NCBI RefSeq assembly: GCF_022213955.1
Contig: NZ_JAKNTW010000001.1
Coordinates: 124,001-188,000 of the forward strand
Length of the DNA stretch: 64,000 nt
Direction: 5' to 3'
From: Dolomitihabitans soli
Lineage (GTDB): Bacteria > Actinomycetota > Actinomycetes > Streptosporangiales > Streptosporangiaceae
The notes under the pieces are model-generated. The model had not been told where the DNA came from and did no database searches. It saw nothing but the letters and a program-made list of their open reading frames with translations. Positions within the stretch are counted from its first letter, which is position 1, and each line of letters opens with the position of its first letter. The translations under genes were made by a program, and so were the position numbers. Shown here one piece after another: positions 1 to 10,362 of this stretch.

Positions 1-2
1 TC

Positions 3-122
3 TCCGCCTCCGCCGCGAACTGCGGCGAGGTGCTGGAGGGGTGCGAGCGCCTGGTGGCTTACCGCCCGGATATCGAGTTGCTGTCCGCCAAGCGGCGGCT
101 CTACAACGAAGACGAGGATTGA
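3..122 (+). CDS. DUF503 family protein, C-terminal end only (5' part outside window)
   Basis: The first 120 bases read open in one frame and end at TGA 120-122, giving 39 residues. The tail has an ERLVAYRPDIELLSAKRRLY segment, which resembles the C-terminus of the small DUF503 proteins that sit between infB and rbfA in actinobacteria. Its position 63 bases ahead of rbfA on the same strand fits that order. The start lies outside the window. The function of DUF503 is not established. The call rests on a short match and on context. Confidence 0.7.
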   Translation, partial: SASAANCGEVLEGCERLVAYRPDIELLSAKRRLYNEDED

Positions 123-185
123 CGCCAGACGACCGGCCGGAGCCGCCCTCCGCGCCGGTCGTCTTCGCCAGGAGGGGGAGCGAAT

Positions 186-662
186 ATGGACGCCGCACGC
201 GCGCGTAAGCTGGCCGATCGGATCCAGCAGGTGGTGGCGGAGATGCTCGAGCGCAGGATCAAGGATCCCCGGCTGGGGTTCGTGACGGTCACCGACGCAC
301 GCATCACCGCCGACCTGCGGGACGCCACGGTCTTCTACACCGTGTTCGGTTCCGACGCGGAACGCGCCGACAGCGCCGCCGCACTGGAGAGCGCCACCGG
401 CGTCATCCGTTCGGAGGTCGGCAGGCAGACCGGGCTGCGCCACACCCCTACGCTGACCTTCACGCACGACCCGCTGCCCGACAGCGCCAAGCACATCGAC
501 GGCCTGCTGGCCGAGGCCAAGGCCAGGGACGACGAGATCGCCAAGCGGGCCGAGGGCGCGGTGCACGCCGGCGAGGCCGACCCGTATCGCAAGCCCGGTG
601 AGCCGGAATCCGAGGAAATCGGCGACGAGCCGTCTGACCACGCGGGATACTCCGCAACGTGA
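186..662 (+). CDS. rbfA: Ribosome-binding factor A
   Basis: RbfA is a KH-fold protein that binds the 30S subunit and assists late 16S rRNA 5'-end maturation and cold adaptation. The 158-residue product begins with the family-typical [20 protein letters not shown] stretch and contains the [15 protein letters not shown] segment. An acidic C-terminal extension follows, as often seen in actinobacteria. The ATG at 186 is preceded by an AGGAGG-type ribosome site at about 170-178. The gene overlaps the next reading frame by four bases (GTGA), which implies translational coupling to nrnA. It lies in the conserved infB-rbfA-truB locus. Confidence 0.96.
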   Translation: MDAARARKLADRIQQVVAEMLERRIKDPRLGFVTVTDARITADLRDATVFYTVFGSDAERADSAAALESATGVIRSEVGRQTGLRHTPTLTFTHDPLPDSAKHIDGLLAEAKARDDEIAKRAEGAVHAGEADPYRKPGEPESEEIGDEPSDHAGYSAT

Positions 663-1702
663 CGGGAGACGACCGGCTCCACGGCGCCGGCTGCCGGGTG
701 CCGGAGCAAGATTGGGCCAGGGCCATCGAGCTGATCTCCTCGGCGCCCGAGGTCGCTCTCGCCTGCCACGTGTCGCCCGACGGTGACGCGCTGGGCTCGA
801 TGCTCGCCACCGGGATGGCGCTGCGCGTCCTCGGCAAGAACGTGGTGGCCTCCTTCGGCGACCAGCGCTTCGCGGTGCCCCGGCTGCTCCGCTTCATGCC
901 CGGCCAGGAGTTGCTGGTCGAGCCCGCCGCCTACCCGGAGTCGCCGGCCCTGATGGTCACGTTCGACGCCTCCACCGTCGACCGGCTCGGCCTGCTGGGC
1001 GACAGCGCCGTGAAGGCGAGGGAGCTGGTCGTGCTGGACCACCACCCCTCGAACACGGGGTTCGGCACGATGGGGCTGATCGATCCCGCCGCCGCGGCGA
1101 CCGCGGTGGTCGCCGAGGAGCTGATCCACCGGCTCGGTGTGGCCGTCGATCGCGACATGGCCGTCTGCCTGTACACCGGCCTGGTGACCGACACCGGTTC
1201 GTTCAGACACGCCTCCACCACGCCCGCCGCGCACGCGATGGCGGGCCGGTTGATCGCGACCGGTCTGCGCACCGACGAGATCGCGCGCGAGCTGTGGGAC
1301 CGTTCCCCGTTCGGCTACCTCAAGGTCCTCGGCGCGGCGCTCGACCGGGTCGTGCTCGAACGGGAGTCGGCCGGCGGCCTCGGCCTGGTGTGGACCTACG
1401 TCCCCCGGCTCGACCGGGCGTCGTACGGCCTGCCGTACGACGAGGTGGAGGGGATGATCGACGTCATCCGGCGGACCGACGAGGCCGAGGTCGCCGTGGT
1501 CGTCAAGGAGGACGACGAGGGCGCCTTGCAGGTGTCGACCAGGTCCAAGGGCGCGGTCGACGTCGCCCGTGCCTGTTCGGCGCTGGGCGGCGGTGGCCAC
1601 AGCCGGGCGGCCGGCTTCACGTCGCACCTTCCCGTCGAGGAGACCATGGCCGCGCTGCGTGGCCTGCTCTCCGCCACTCCTGAGGACGTTCGAGATGAGT
1701 AG
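659..1702 (+). CDS. nrnA: DHH-family nanoRNase / pAp phosphatase
   Basis: This is a cytoplasmic NrnA-type phosphoesterase that degrades short RNA oligomers and, in many family members, dephosphorylates 3'-phosphoadenosine 5'-phosphate. The 347-residue product shows the DHH-family motifs in order: PDGDALGS near residue 40, an FDAS segment, DHH near residues 127-129, DTGSF, and the C-terminal DHHA1 signature GGGHSRAAG near 310-318. The GTG start at 659 overlaps the rbfA stop and its own stop overlaps truB, so the three genes are probably one operon. The balance between RNase and phosphatase activity cannot be read from sequence. Confidence 0.93.
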   Translation: MTGDDRLHGAGCRVPEQDWARAIELISSAPEVALACHVSPDGDALGSMLATGMALRVLGKNVVASFGDQRFAVPRLLRFMPGQELLVEPAAYPESPALMVTFDASTVDRLGLLGDSAVKARELVVLDHHPSNTGFGTMGLIDPAAAATAVVAEELIHRLGVAVDRDMAVCLYTGLVTDTGSFRHASTTPAAHAMAGRLIATGLRTDEIARELWDRSPFGYLKVLGAALDRVVLERESAGGLGLVWTYVPRLDRASYGLPYDEVEGMIDVIRRTDEAEVAVVVKEDDEGALQVSTRSKGAVDVARACSALGGGGHSRAAGFTSHLPVEETMAALRGLLSATPEDVRDE

Positions 1703-2594
1703 GGCACGTGCCGACAGGGTTCCGCCGCCCAGCGGGCTGATCATCGTGGACAAGCCGTCCGAGTGGACCTCGCACGACGTGGTCGGCAAGCTGCGGGGCT
1801 TGGCGGGCACCAGGAAGGTCGGCCACGCCGGCACGCTGGACCCGATGGCCACCGGTGTGCTCGTGGTCGGCGTGGAGAAGGCGACCCGGCTGCTCGGCCA
1901 CCTCGCGCTCACCGAGAAGGGCTACGACGCGACGATCCGCCTGGGCCAGTCCACCAACACCGACGACGCCGAGGGCGAGATCATCGCCACGGCCGACGCG
2001 GCGGGAGTGGCGGAGGACGACATCGTGGCCGGCGTGGCCAAGCTGACCGGACACATCATGCAGGTCCCCCCGCAGGTCAGCGCGATCAAGGTGAACGGCG
2101 AGCGGTCCTACAAACGCGCCAGGGCGGGGGAGTCCTTCGAGCTGCCCGCCAGGCCGGTCACCGTCTCCGGTTTCGAGATCGTCTCGATCCGCAGGACCGG
2201 GCACACCGTCGACGTCGACGTTTCGGTGACCTGTTCGAGCGGCACCTACATCCGCTCTCTCGCCCGTGACCTCGGCGACGGTCTGGGCGTCGGTGGCCAC
2301 CTGACCTACCTGCGCCGTACCCGGGTCGGTCCCTACGATCTCTCCCAGGCCCGCACGATCGACCAGCTCGCGACCGAGTGCGTGATCATGCCCATCGCCG
2401 AGGCGGTGGACGCGGCCTTCCCGCGCCGGGACCTGACCGCCGAGGAGGCCGCGTCGGTCTCGCACGGCGGGCGGCCCGCCGCGACCGGTCTGGGCTCCGG
2501 CCCCATCGGCGCCTTCGCCCCCGACGGCACGCTGATCGCCCTGCTGGAGGAACACGGCAAGATCGCCAAGCCGCTGGTCGTCTTCGTGGCCTGA
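1695..2594 (+). CDS. truB: tRNA pseudouridine(55) synthase
   Basis: TruB isomerises U55 to pseudouridine in the T-loop of tRNAs. The 299-residue product carries the catalytic motif HAGTLDPMATGVL, with the nucleophilic aspartate at residue 49. It also has the GLIIVDKP start, the SYKRAR segment and SGTYIRSLARDLG, followed by a C-terminal PUA-like tail. The ATG at 1695 was chosen because it overlaps the nrnA stop (TAG 1700-1702) and gives the standard N-terminus. The frame stays open upstream to 1569, but that stretch would lie inside nrnA and has no family match. Confidence 0.96.
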   Translation: MSRARADRVPPPSGLIIVDKPSEWTSHDVVGKLRGLAGTRKVGHAGTLDPMATGVLVVGVEKATRLLGHLALTEKGYDATIRLGQSTNTDDAEGEIIATADAAGVAEDDIVAGVAKLTGHIMQVPPQVSAIKVNGERSYKRARAGESFELPARPVTVSGFEIVSIRRTGHTVDVDVSVTCSSGTYIRSLARDLGDGLGVGGHLTYLRRTRVGPYDLSQARTIDQLATECVIMPIAEAVDAAFPRRDLTAEEAASVSHGGRPAATGLGSGPIGAFAPDGTLIALLEEHGKIAKPLVVFVA

Positions 2595-2622
2595 GCCTCG
2601 GACGCCTCGGGCGGGTCGGTTT

Positions 2623-2654
2623 GATCGGGCGGTGGCAGGTGGCCGGGCCCGATC
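2623..2654. terminator. Hairpin between convergent truB and the TRM11-like gene
   Basis: GATCGGGC (2623-2630) and GCCCGATC (2647-2654) form a perfect 8-bp stem around a 16-base loop in the 99-bp gap between two convergent genes. There is no U-tract, so a role as a bidirectional terminator is inferred from its place and symmetry. Confidence 0.4.
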
Positions 2655-2693
2655 CGCTGTCCGGCGGACCGGCCCGCCTCGCAAGGCCGAGCT

Positions 2694-3731
2694 TCAGGCG
2701 GGTACGCGGGCGATCAGGATGTCGCGGGTGATGGCCTGGTCGACCCGATGCTCGAAGGCGCGGTAGTCGGCCGAGTCGAGCACGTCGAGCCCGCTCGCTT
2801 CCATGATCTTCGCCAGCTCGTCACGGCGGGCGACATAGGTGTTCCAGGAGATGCCCATCGCGCCACCGGGCCGGAGCAGATCGCGCCAGAGCGGGATGGC
2901 CGCCTGCAGGAGCTGGAGCGGACTGCGCGACAGGGCGGACCCCGCGCCCCGGCTGCCGTGCTGCACGCCGTACGGGGCGTCGGTCACCAGCAGGTCGAAG
3001 GAGTGGGCCTTGAGCAGTTCGCGGCTTCGGAGGGTGTCCGCGTTGATCATGGTGACCTGGTCGACCCGGCCGGCCTTGTAGAGCTCCTTGGTGCGGCCGA
3101 GGGTGACGTGCAGGCGTCTGCCGAGCTGGGTGCGGTCGCGCCTGATCGGGGTGATCTCGGCGGAGTGCTTGAGCCGCCGGTTCTTGAGCCAGGTGCGCAG
3201 GAAGGTGGCGTAGGCGTCGAAGTCCTTGCCGTCGAGGTCGATCCCGGTGGCGTCGTAGCCGTACATCAGCGCCTGGTTCAGCGTGGTGCCGCGGCCGCAC
3301 ATCGGGTCCAGCACCGACAGCTTTCGGTCCAGCAGGCCGGACGGCCGGTCGGTGGACAGTGCGGTGATGTTCAGCAGCAACCTGGTGAAGTGCTCGTTCG
3401 TCTTGCCCGCGTACTTCTGGATGGTGATCAGATCGCTGGCGAACTTGTCGAGCGGATGTACGGCGAGCGGTCTGAGCAGCTCGCCCTCCATCGCGAACAG
3501 CGCGTACATCGACGAGAGGTTGGACAGGAACGCGATGTCGGACGCGTCCAGCTCCGACGCCTCGAAGGTGACATAGGGGACACCGCCGATCATGGTCTCC
3601 GCGATGTCGCCCGCCTTCCCGCCGAGGGCCGTGCCGTTGAAGACGGCCAGCTCGCTCCTCGTCAGCCGGACGGCGCTTTCGCCGTAAACCCGGTTGAAGG
3701 CGGGTAGAATCAGAATCGCGTATCTGGCCAT
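2694..3731 (-). CDS. TRM11-family SAM-dependent RNA methyltransferase-like protein
   Basis: This 345-residue protein resembles TRM11/UPF0020 class-I methyltransferases, which methylate the amino group of guanine in tRNA. The SAM-binding motif is DPMCGRGTTLNQAL near the middle. The catalytic N-methyltransferase motif appears as TDAPYG, a variant of (N/D)PP(Y/F). The N-terminal 130 residues are family-typical and may stand in for a THUMP-like RNA-binding part. The gene is transcribed against its neighbours truB and ribF, with its start facing the ribF promoter region, so it is independent of the rbfA-truB operon. The actual RNA target is unknown. Confidence 0.8.
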   Translation of the reverse strand: MARYAILILPAFNRVYGESAVRLTRSELAVFNGTALGGKAGDIAETMIGGVPYVTFEASELDASDIAFLSNLSSMYALFAMEGELLRPLAVHPLDKFASDLITIQKYAGKTNEHFTRLLLNITALSTDRPSGLLDRKLSVLDPMCGRGTTLNQALMYGYDATGIDLDGKDFDAYATFLRTWLKNRRLKHSAEITPIRRDRTQLGRRLHVTLGRTKELYKAGRVDQVTMINADTLRSRELLKAHSFDLLVTDAPYGVQHGSRGAGSALSRSPLQLLQAAIPLWRDLLRPGGAMGISWNTYVARRDELAKIMEASGLDVLDSADYRAFEHRVDQAITRDILIARVPA

Positions 3732-3870
3732 GGACCTGTTATTCGAGTGGGCGACGGGGTTGGCGGCCCGATTATAACGGGCTAGACGCTCCTACCCCGG
3801 TGCGGCGCGATGCGTGCGAGCATGGCAGTCTTATGCCGGGAAATCCGTCCACCGGAGGATCGAGGTCAAC

Positions 3871-4824
3871 GTGCGGAGCTGGCACGGACTCGGCGATGTG
3901 CCCGCAGGCTGGGGCAGGTCCGTCGTCACGATCGGGGTGTTCGACGGTGTGCACCGCGGGCATCGGCTGATGGCGGAGCGCGCGGTCGCGATGGCGCGGG
4001 AGATGGGCGTGCCCTCGGTGGCCGTCACCTTCGACCCGCATCCGGGCGAGGTGGTCAGGCCCGGCACCCATCCACCCCGGCTGACCTCACCCCGGCACCG
4101 CATCGAGCTGCTGGCCGCCCTGGGCGTCGACGAGGTGTGCGTGCTGCCCTTCACCCTGGAGTTCTCCCAGATGACTCCGGACGAGTTCGTGCAGACGGTG
4201 CTGGTCGACCGGCTGCACGCGGCGGGCGTCGTGGTGGGCGAGAACTTCAGGTTCGGTCACCAGGCGGCCGGCGACGTCGAGACACTGCACACCCTGGGCG
4301 ACAAATACGATTTCGTGGCGGAGGCGGTTCCCCTGGTCAGCAACGGCGAGGCGATCTCCTCCAGCCTGGTGCGCGAGCGCCTGGTCGTCGGCGACGTGGC
4401 GGGCGCGGCCGACGCGCTCGGCCGCTCGCACCGCGTCGAGGGCGTCGTGGTCCGGGGCTACCAGCGCGGGCGGCAGCTCGGCTTCCCCACCGCCAACGTC
4501 GAGTCGCCGCAGTTCACCGCGATCCCCGCCGACGGCGTCTACGCCGGTTGGCTGCAGTGCGTGCCGGTGGGCAACATCCCCGCGCCCTACGCGGGCGAGC
4601 GCTGGCCGGCCGCCATCTCGGTCGGCACCAACCCGACTTTCGAGGGCGTGCCCCGCACCGTCGAGGCCCACGCGATCAACCGCGACGACCTCGACCTGTA
4701 CGGCGCGCACGTCGCCGTCGACTTCGACGCCCGGCTTCGCGACAACCTGAAATTCGACTCCATCGAGGCGCTCGTCGCCCAGATCCACCGTGATGTCAGC
4801 GAGGTCGGCCGCCTCACCTCCTGA
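3871..4824 (+). CDS. ribF: Bifunctional riboflavin kinase / FAD synthetase
   Basis: RibF phosphorylates riboflavin to FMN and adenylylates FMN to FAD. The N-terminal nucleotidyltransferase part has the GVFDGVHRGH motif (HxGH-like), and the C-terminal riboflavin-kinase part has GFPTANV. The product is 317 residues, a normal length. The GTG at 3871 is preferred because GAGG lies five bases upstream and the product then starts a few residues before the conserved VVTIGVFDG strand. An in-frame GTG at 3814 would add 19 unmatched residues. The gene starts divergently from the TRM11-like gene and precedes rpsO, as in other actinobacteria. Confidence 0.95.
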   Translation: MRSWHGLGDVPAGWGRSVVTIGVFDGVHRGHRLMAERAVAMAREMGVPSVAVTFDPHPGEVVRPGTHPPRLTSPRHRIELLAALGVDEVCVLPFTLEFSQMTPDEFVQTVLVDRLHAAGVVVGENFRFGHQAAGDVETLHTLGDKYDFVAEAVPLVSNGEAISSSLVRERLVVGDVAGAADALGRSHRVEGVVVRGYQRGRQLGFPTANVESPQFTAIPADGVYAGWLQCVPVGNIPAPYAGERWPAAISVGTNPTFEGVPRTVEAHAINRDDLDLYGAHVAVDFDARLRDNLKFDSIEALVAQIHRDVSEVGRLTS

Positions 4825-4988
4825 TGGTCTCCGGCTGCGATGCGTGATGGTAGCCTTACATGTCGGCTACACATCGGCGGCGATTGACGCTGCCCGTCTG
4901 ATGCCACTCGCCACGGCGACTGTAGGTACGCACGGTCGTTCGGGCTATCCCATTTGCGCGTGCCCCTGGAAATAGACAGAGGAGAGCT

Positions 4989-5258
4989 GTGTCCCTCGAC
5001 ACTGCCGCCAAGAAGACGATCATCGCTGAGTATGCCACCGCTGACGGCGACACCGGGTCTCCGGAGGTCCAGATCGCGCTGCTCAGCAAGCGGATCTCTG
5101 AGCTCACCGAGCACATGAAGACCCACAAGCACGACTTCCACAGCCAGCGCGGCCTGCTGCTGCTCGTCGGCCGCCGCCGCCGTCTGCTGAAGTATCTGCA
5201 GAACAAGGAAATCGCACGTTACCGTTCGCTCATCGAGCGGCTGGGCCTGCGCCGATAG
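4989..5258 (+). CDS. rpsO: 30S ribosomal protein S15
   Basis: S15 binds the central domain of 16S rRNA early in 30S assembly. The 89-residue product matches the family end to end, including [34 protein letters not shown] and the LGLRR end. It starts with GTG at 4989, preceded by a GAGGAGAG ribosome site at 4979-4986. A 164-base leader separates it from ribF. It lies directly upstream of pnp, the widely conserved rpsO-pnp pair, with a strong hairpin just after its stop. Confidence 0.98.
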   Translation: MSLDTAAKKTIIAEYATADGDTGSPEVQIALLSKRISELTEHMKTHKHDFHSQRGLLLLVGRRRRLLKYLQNKEIARYRSLIERLGLRR

Positions 5259-5263
5259 TGTGA

Positions 5264-5293
5264 AAGGGGAGCGGCGCTCGCGCCGCTCCCCTT
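5264..5293 (+). terminator. Strong hairpin after rpsO
   Basis: The arms 5264-5276 and 5281-5293 are perfectly complementary over 13 bp and enclose the loop CTCG. The stem starts five bases after the rpsO stop. Only a weak T-containing run follows (CTACT), so this could be a partial terminator or an mRNA-stabilising or processing hairpin between rpsO and pnp. Confidence 0.8.
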
Positions 5294-5362
5294 CTACTGT
5301 CCCGCGGTGGAGATCCGCCGGGGACCCCGGATTCCGGATTTGGGGATCCGGATAGGGAAAGG

Positions 5363-5391
5363 CCCGGCGCGTCGCCAGTGGCGGCGCCGGG
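5363..5391 (+). promoter_or_regulatory. Hairpin in the pnp leader
   Basis: In the 304-base gap between the rpsO hairpin and pnp, CCCGGCGC (5363-5370) pairs with GCGCCGGG (5384-5391). Nested inside, CGCC (5373-5376) pairs with GGCG (5380-5383), leaving a two-base bulge. In E. coli and Streptomyces the rpsO-pnp spacer hairpin is cut by RNase III and takes part in pnp control. Extending that role to this stem is an inference. Nothing else was recognised in this gap. Confidence 0.5.
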
Positions 5392-5597
5392 TCGCTCAGC
5401 AAACTGAATAGCCGAGAAAGCCCCCGCGTCCGCACAGCAAGCGCGCCCCGTGGCGTCGGAGGGCCGGTCCTCGGTAGTGGCTTCCGGTGGTGAAGAACGA
5501 ATGAACCGGGCGCTTCGATCGAAGACCGGCGCTGCACCTGACGGGGAGCCGGCACAATCTGGACGCGGGAGAGACCGACCCGAAGAGGAGGTCCCCC

Positions 5598-7922
5598 GTG
5601 GAGGGTGTCCACAGCACGGAAGCCGTGATAGACAACGGCTCTTTCGGCACGCGAACGATCCGGTTCGAGACCGGGCGCCTCGCGCGCCAGGCGGCGGGTT
5701 CGTCCGTCGTCTACCTTGACGACGAGACGATGGTTCTGTCCGCCACCACCGCCTCCAAGAATCCGAGGGAGAACCTCGACTTCTTCCCGCTCACCGTGGA
5801 CGTCGAGGAGCGGATGTACGCCGCGGGCCGGATCCCCGGCTCGTTCTTCCGGCGGGAGGGCCGTCCCTCCGAGGACGCGATCCTCACCTGCCGCCTGATC
5901 GACCGGCCGCTGCGCCCGTCCTTCGTCAAGGGCCTGCGCAACGAGATCCAGGTCGTGGCGACCGTCATGGCGCTGCACCCCGACCACCTGTACGACGTGG
6001 TGGCCATCAACGCGGCGTCCCTGTCCACGCAGCTGGCCGGGCTGCCGTTCTCCGGCCCGATCGGCGGCGTCCGCGTCGCCCTGATCGACGGCCAGTGGGT
6101 CGGCTTCCCGACCCATCCGGAGCTTGAGCGGGCCACCTTCGACATGGTGGTCGCCGGTCGCGTCCTCGAAGACGGCGACGTCGCGATCATGATGGTCGAG
6201 GCCGAGTCCACCCGCGACACGCTCAAGCTGGTCGCGGAGGGCGCGGTCGCGCCGACCGAGGAGACCGTCGCCCAGGGCCTCGACGCGGCGAAGCCGTTCA
6301 TCAAGGTCCTGTGCGAGGCGCAGGCCAAGGTCGCTCAGGTCGCCGCCAAGGAGACCGCCGAGTACCCGATCTTCCTCGACTACCAGGCCGACGCGTACGA
6401 CGCGGTGGCCGGCGCGATCACCAGCGAGCTGACCTCGGCGCTGACCATCGCCGGCAAGCAGGAGCGCGAGGCGGAGCTCGACCGGGTCAAGGCCCTGGCC
6501 GCGGAGAAGCTGATCGGCGACTTCGAGGGCCGCGAGAAGGAGCTCAGCGCCGCCTACCGGTCGCTGACCAAGAAGCTCATGCGCGAGCGGGTCATCTCTG
6601 AGGGCGTCCGCATCGACGGCCGCGGGGTGAAGGACATCCGCCAGCTCGGCGCCGAGGTGCACGTGGTGCCCCGGGTGCACGGCTCGGCGCTGTTCGAGCG
6701 CGGCGAGACCCAGATCATGGGCATCACCACGCTGAACATGCTGCGCATGGAGCAGATGATCGACACGCTCAACCCTGAGCGGACCAAGCGCTACATGCAC
6801 AACTACAACTTCCCGCCGTATTCCACCGGGGAGACCGGCCGCGTGGGTTCGCCCAAGCGCCGCGAGATCGGCCACGGCGCGCTCGCCGAGCGGGCGCTGA
6901 TGCCCGTGCTGCCCACGCGTGAGGAGTTCCCCTACGCGATCAGGCAGGTGTCGGAGGCGCTCGGCTCCAACGGCTCGACCTCGATGGGCTCGGTCTGCGC
7001 CTCCACCATGGCGCTGCTCGACGCCGGTGTGCCGCTGAAGAAGATGGTCGCCGGCATCGCGATGGGCCTCATCCACGAGGGCGGCGACTACGTCACGCTG
7101 ACCGACATCCTCGGTGCCGAGGACGCCATGGGCGACATGGACTTCAAGGTCGCCGGCACCGACGAGGTCATCACCGCGCTCCAGCTCGACACCAAGCTCG
7201 ACGGCATTCCCGCCACCGTGCTCGGCGCCGCGCTGAAGCAGGCCAAGGCCGCCCGTCTGGCGATCCTCGACGTGATGCAGGAGGCGATCGACTCTCCGGC
7301 GGAGATGAACCCGACCGCGCCGCGCATCATCACGATCAAGGTTCCGGTCGACAAGATCGGCGAGGTCATCGGCCCCAAGGGCAAGATGATCAACCAGATC
7401 CAGGACGACACCGGCGCCGAGATCACCATCGAGGACGACGGCACCATCTACATCGGTGCCACGGACGGTCCCTCCGCCGAGGCCGCCCGCAGCTCGATCA
7501 ACGCGATCGCCAACCCGCACATGCCCGAGGTCGGCGAGCGCTACCTCGGCACCGTCGTCAAGATCGCCGCGTTCGGGGCGTTCGTGTCGTTGCTGCCGGG
7601 CAAGGACGGCCTGCTGCACGTCTCGCAGATCCGCAAGCTGCACGGCGGCAAGCGCATCGAGAACGTCGAGGACGTCATGAGCGTCGGCGAGAAGGTCCAG
7701 GTGGAGATCGCCGAGATCGACTCGCGTGGCAAGCTCTCCCTGGTCCCGGTCGAGGTCATCGACCAGGAGAGCAGCGAGGTCAGCCAGGACGACGGCGACA
7801 GCCGTACCGAGCAGGCCCCGCGGGAGCCCCGCGAGGAGCGTGGCGGCGAGCGGGCCTCCGGGTCCGGCGACCGTCCCAGGCGGACCCGCACCCGAAGCGG
7901 GCGTGACGACCGCAACTCGTGA
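5598..7922 (+). CDS. pnp: Polyribonucleotide nucleotidyltransferase (PNPase)
   Basis: PNPase is a trimeric 3'-to-5' phosphorolytic exoribonuclease; in actinomycetes it also synthesises RNA 3' tails. The 774-residue product has two RNase PH cores (the second marked by [12 protein letters not shown]-like residues and [12 protein letters not shown]), a KH domain near 575-635 ([15 protein letters not shown]) and an S1 domain near 645-715. A basic, disordered tail rich in R, E and D follows, as is common in actinobacteria. The GTG start at 5598 is preceded by GAGGAGG at 5585-5591. The gene follows rpsO and its processing-type hairpins. Confidence 0.97.
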   Translation: MEGVHSTEAVIDNGSFGTRTIRFETGRLARQAAGSSVVYLDDETMVLSATTASKNPRENLDFFPLTVDVEERMYAAGRIPGSFFRREGRPSEDAILTCRLIDRPLRPSFVKGLRNEIQVVATVMALHPDHLYDVVAINAASLSTQLAGLPFSGPIGGVRVALIDGQWVGFPTHPELERATFDMVVAGRVLEDGDVAIMMVEAESTRDTLKLVAEGAVAPTEETVAQGLDAAKPFIKVLCEAQAKVAQVAAKETAEYPIFLDYQADAYDAVAGAITSELTSALTIAGKQEREAELDRVKALAAEKLIGDFEGREKELSAAYRSLTKKLMRERVISEGVRIDGRGVKDIRQLGAEVHVVPRVHGSALFERGETQIMGITTLNMLRMEQMIDTLNPERTKRYMHNYNFPPYSTGETGRVGSPKRREIGHGALAERALMPVLPTREEFPYAIRQVSEALGSNGSTSMGSVCASTMALLDAGVPLKKMVAGIAMGLIHEGGDYVTLTDILGAEDAMGDMDFKVAGTDEVITALQLDTKLDGIPATVLGAALKQAKAARLAILDVMQEAIDSPAEMNPTAPRIITIKVPVDKIGEVIGPKGKMINQIQDDTGAEITIEDDGTIYIGATDGPSAEAARSSINAIANPHMPEVGERYLGTVVKIAAFGAFVSLLPGKDGLLHVSQIRKLHGGKRIENVEDVMSVGEKVQVEIAEIDSRGKLSLVPVEVIDQESSEVSQDDGDSRTEQAPREPREERGGERASGSGDRPRRTRTRSGRDDRNS

Positions 7923-7943
7923 CATCCGAGCAGTAACGACGTA

Positions 7944-7971
7944 GCGGGCGGCCCGGGAGCGGGCCGTCCGC
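7944..7971 (+). terminator. Hairpin after pnp
   Basis: The arms 7944-7955 and 7960-7971 pair over 12 positions, with one G-U in RNA and a GGAG loop. The stem lies in the 68-bp gap between pnp and the peptidase gene. It lacks a U-run, so it is either a GC-rich terminator or an attenuator. Confidence 0.55.
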
Positions 7972-7990
7972 GGAAAGCGTTGAACAGGTT

Positions 7991-9301
7991 TTGAACACAA
8001 TCACTCTGCACCCCGGCAAGGACGGCGCCGGGGTCGTGCGGCGCACCGTCCTCCCCGGTGGCCTCCGGGTGGTGACCGAGACCATGCCGACCGTGCGATC
8101 CGTCGCGATCGGCATGTGGGTCGGCATCGGCTCCCGCGACGAGGCCCCCGAGCACATGGGAGCCACCCACTTCCTCGAGCACCTGCTCTTCAAGGGCACC
8201 CCCAAGCGTGACGCGCTGGAGATCTCCGCGGCCATCGAGGGGATCGGCGGTGAGATCAACGCCTTCACCGCCAAGGAGTACACCTGCTACTACGCGCGGG
8301 TGCTCGACGAAGACCTTCCGCTGGCCATCGACGTGCTCGCCGACGTGGTCACCTCCTCCCTGATCACCGAGGAGGACGTCGAGTCGGAGCGCGGCGTGAT
8401 CCTCGAAGAGATCGCCATGCACGACGACGACCCGTCGGACGTCGTGCACGAGCAGTTCTCCGGCGAGCTGTACGGCGACACGCCGGTCGGCCGGCCCATC
8501 CTCGGCACCGTCGAGTCGATCGGCTCGCTGACCAGGGACCGGATCCTGGAGTACTACCACCGTTACTACCTTCCGCCGCACACCGTCGTGTCGGTGGCGG
8601 GCAACGTCACCCACGAGGCCGTGGTGGAGCTGGTCGCCACCGCGTACGAGCGGGCGGGGGCGCTGGGCGGCGACGCCGAGCCGGCCCCGCCGCGCCTGTC
8701 AGGTCCCGGCGTCGACTCCAACTCGGGCGTCCGCGTGGTGGACCGGCCCACCGAGCAGGCCAACCTGGTGCTCGGCACCACCGGCATCTCCCGGACCGAC
8801 GACCGGCGTTTCGCCCTCGGCGTGTTCAACGCGGCGCTGGGCGGCGGCATGTCCTCTCGCCTGTTCCAGGAGATCAGGGAGAAGCGCGGGCTGGCGTACT
8901 CGGCTTACAGCTACACCTCCCAGTACGCCGACACCGGGCAGTTCGGCATCTACGTGGGGTGCCTCCCCTCGAAGATCGACGAGGTGCTGAAGATCTGCAA
9001 GGAGGAGATCGCCCGGCTGCTCGCCCGCGGGATCACCGACGAGGAGATCGCCAGGGGCAAGGGGCAGATGCGCGGCGGGCTCGTACTGGGCCTGGAGGAC
9101 ACGGGTTCCCGGATGTCGCGGATCGGCAAGAGCGAGCTCGTCTACGACCGGCTCATGCCGATCGACGAGGTGCTCGGACGGATCGAGGCGGTCACCCCCG
9201 AGGAGATCGTCGAGGTGAGCCACGACGTGCTGCGACGCCCGTTGACGCTCGCCGTGATCGGACCCTACGCGGGCAAGGACTTCTCCTCGGCGATCGGCTG
9301 A
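7991..9301 (+). CDS. M16-family zinc metallopeptidase
   Basis: This 436-residue protein belongs to the pitrilysin/processing-peptidase-like M16B family. The inverted zinc motif HFLEH (H60, E63, H64) is present, with the downstream ligand in the ERGVILEEI segment near residue 140. The second half carries the GGGMSSRLFQEIREKRGLAYS substrate-clamp signature. It begins with TTG at 7991, preceded by no good ribosome site, but homologues begin at about the same place ahead of VVRRTVLPGGLRVVTE. It lies between pnp and dapB as in Streptomyces. Its substrate is not known. Confidence 0.9.
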   Translation: MNTITLHPGKDGAGVVRRTVLPGGLRVVTETMPTVRSVAIGMWVGIGSRDEAPEHMGATHFLEHLLFKGTPKRDALEISAAIEGIGGEINAFTAKEYTCYYARVLDEDLPLAIDVLADVVTSSLITEEDVESERGVILEEIAMHDDDPSDVVHEQFSGELYGDTPVGRPILGTVESIGSLTRDRILEYYHRYYLPPHTVVSVAGNVTHEAVVELVATAYERAGALGGDAEPAPPRLSGPGVDSNSGVRVVDRPTEQANLVLGTTGISRTDDRRFALGVFNAALGGGMSSRLFQEIREKRGLAYSAYSYTSQYADTGQFGIYVGCLPSKIDEVLKICKEEIARLLARGITDEEIARGKGQMRGGLVLGLEDTGSRMSRIGKSELVYDRLMPIDEVLGRIEAVTPEEIVEVSHDVLRRPLTLAVIGPYAGKDFSSAIG

Positions 9302-9315
9302 CCCGCAGACGATAG

Positions 9316-10062
<747 letters not shown>

Positions 10063-10331
10063 CACCTGGTCCCTGACCACACCACGGCCTCACCTGGCGC
10101 AGCCGCGGATCGGTCGCGGCGGCGATGGCGCTTGCATGTCCGGGACGCCGCACATATCTGGCTCCGCGAGACCGCCGCACGGGCGGGCGGCATGGCGTGC
10201 CCGTGATCGACGCTTCCCGCTGGTAGGAGCCCCGAGCGCGCCCGGCGGCGTGCCGGAGATGTTTCCGCCTCGTCACGCCGCCATTACCTTGCCTTAACGC
10301 CCCGCTGGCTCTAGGGTCGCATCTAATATAT
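10063..10331. other. Non-coding gap upstream of the FCD regulator
   Basis: No gene is supported between dapB and the FCD regulator. The open frames here are short, cross strands and lack any family match. The last 30 bases become AT-rich and hold the promoter and operator candidate of the next gene. Confidence 0.5.
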
Positions 10332-10344
10332 CGCATATGATGCG
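10332..10344. promoter_or_regulatory. Candidate operator of the FCD-type regulator
   Basis: CGCAT-ATG-ATGCG is a perfect inverted repeat with 5-bp arms. It lies in an AT-rich patch about 20 bases upstream of the GntR/FCD gene, just before its GAGGAGT ribosome site. FCD regulators often bind such short palindromes near their own start. Autoregulation is inferred. Confidence 0.45.
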
Positions 10345-10362
10345 CCATCCGAGGAGTCTTCA

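Noticed and set aside
335-1912. Long minus-strand open frame opposite rbfA-nrnA
   Set aside because: It is antisense to well-identified genes, Arg/Gly/His-rich and without family motifs. It is a typical shadow in GC-rich DNA.
4587-8000. 1137-codon minus-strand frame opposite ribF, rpsO and pnp
   Set aside because: It spans three conserved genes in antisense and has a low-complexity composition (LDDLRV-like runs). Not a gene.
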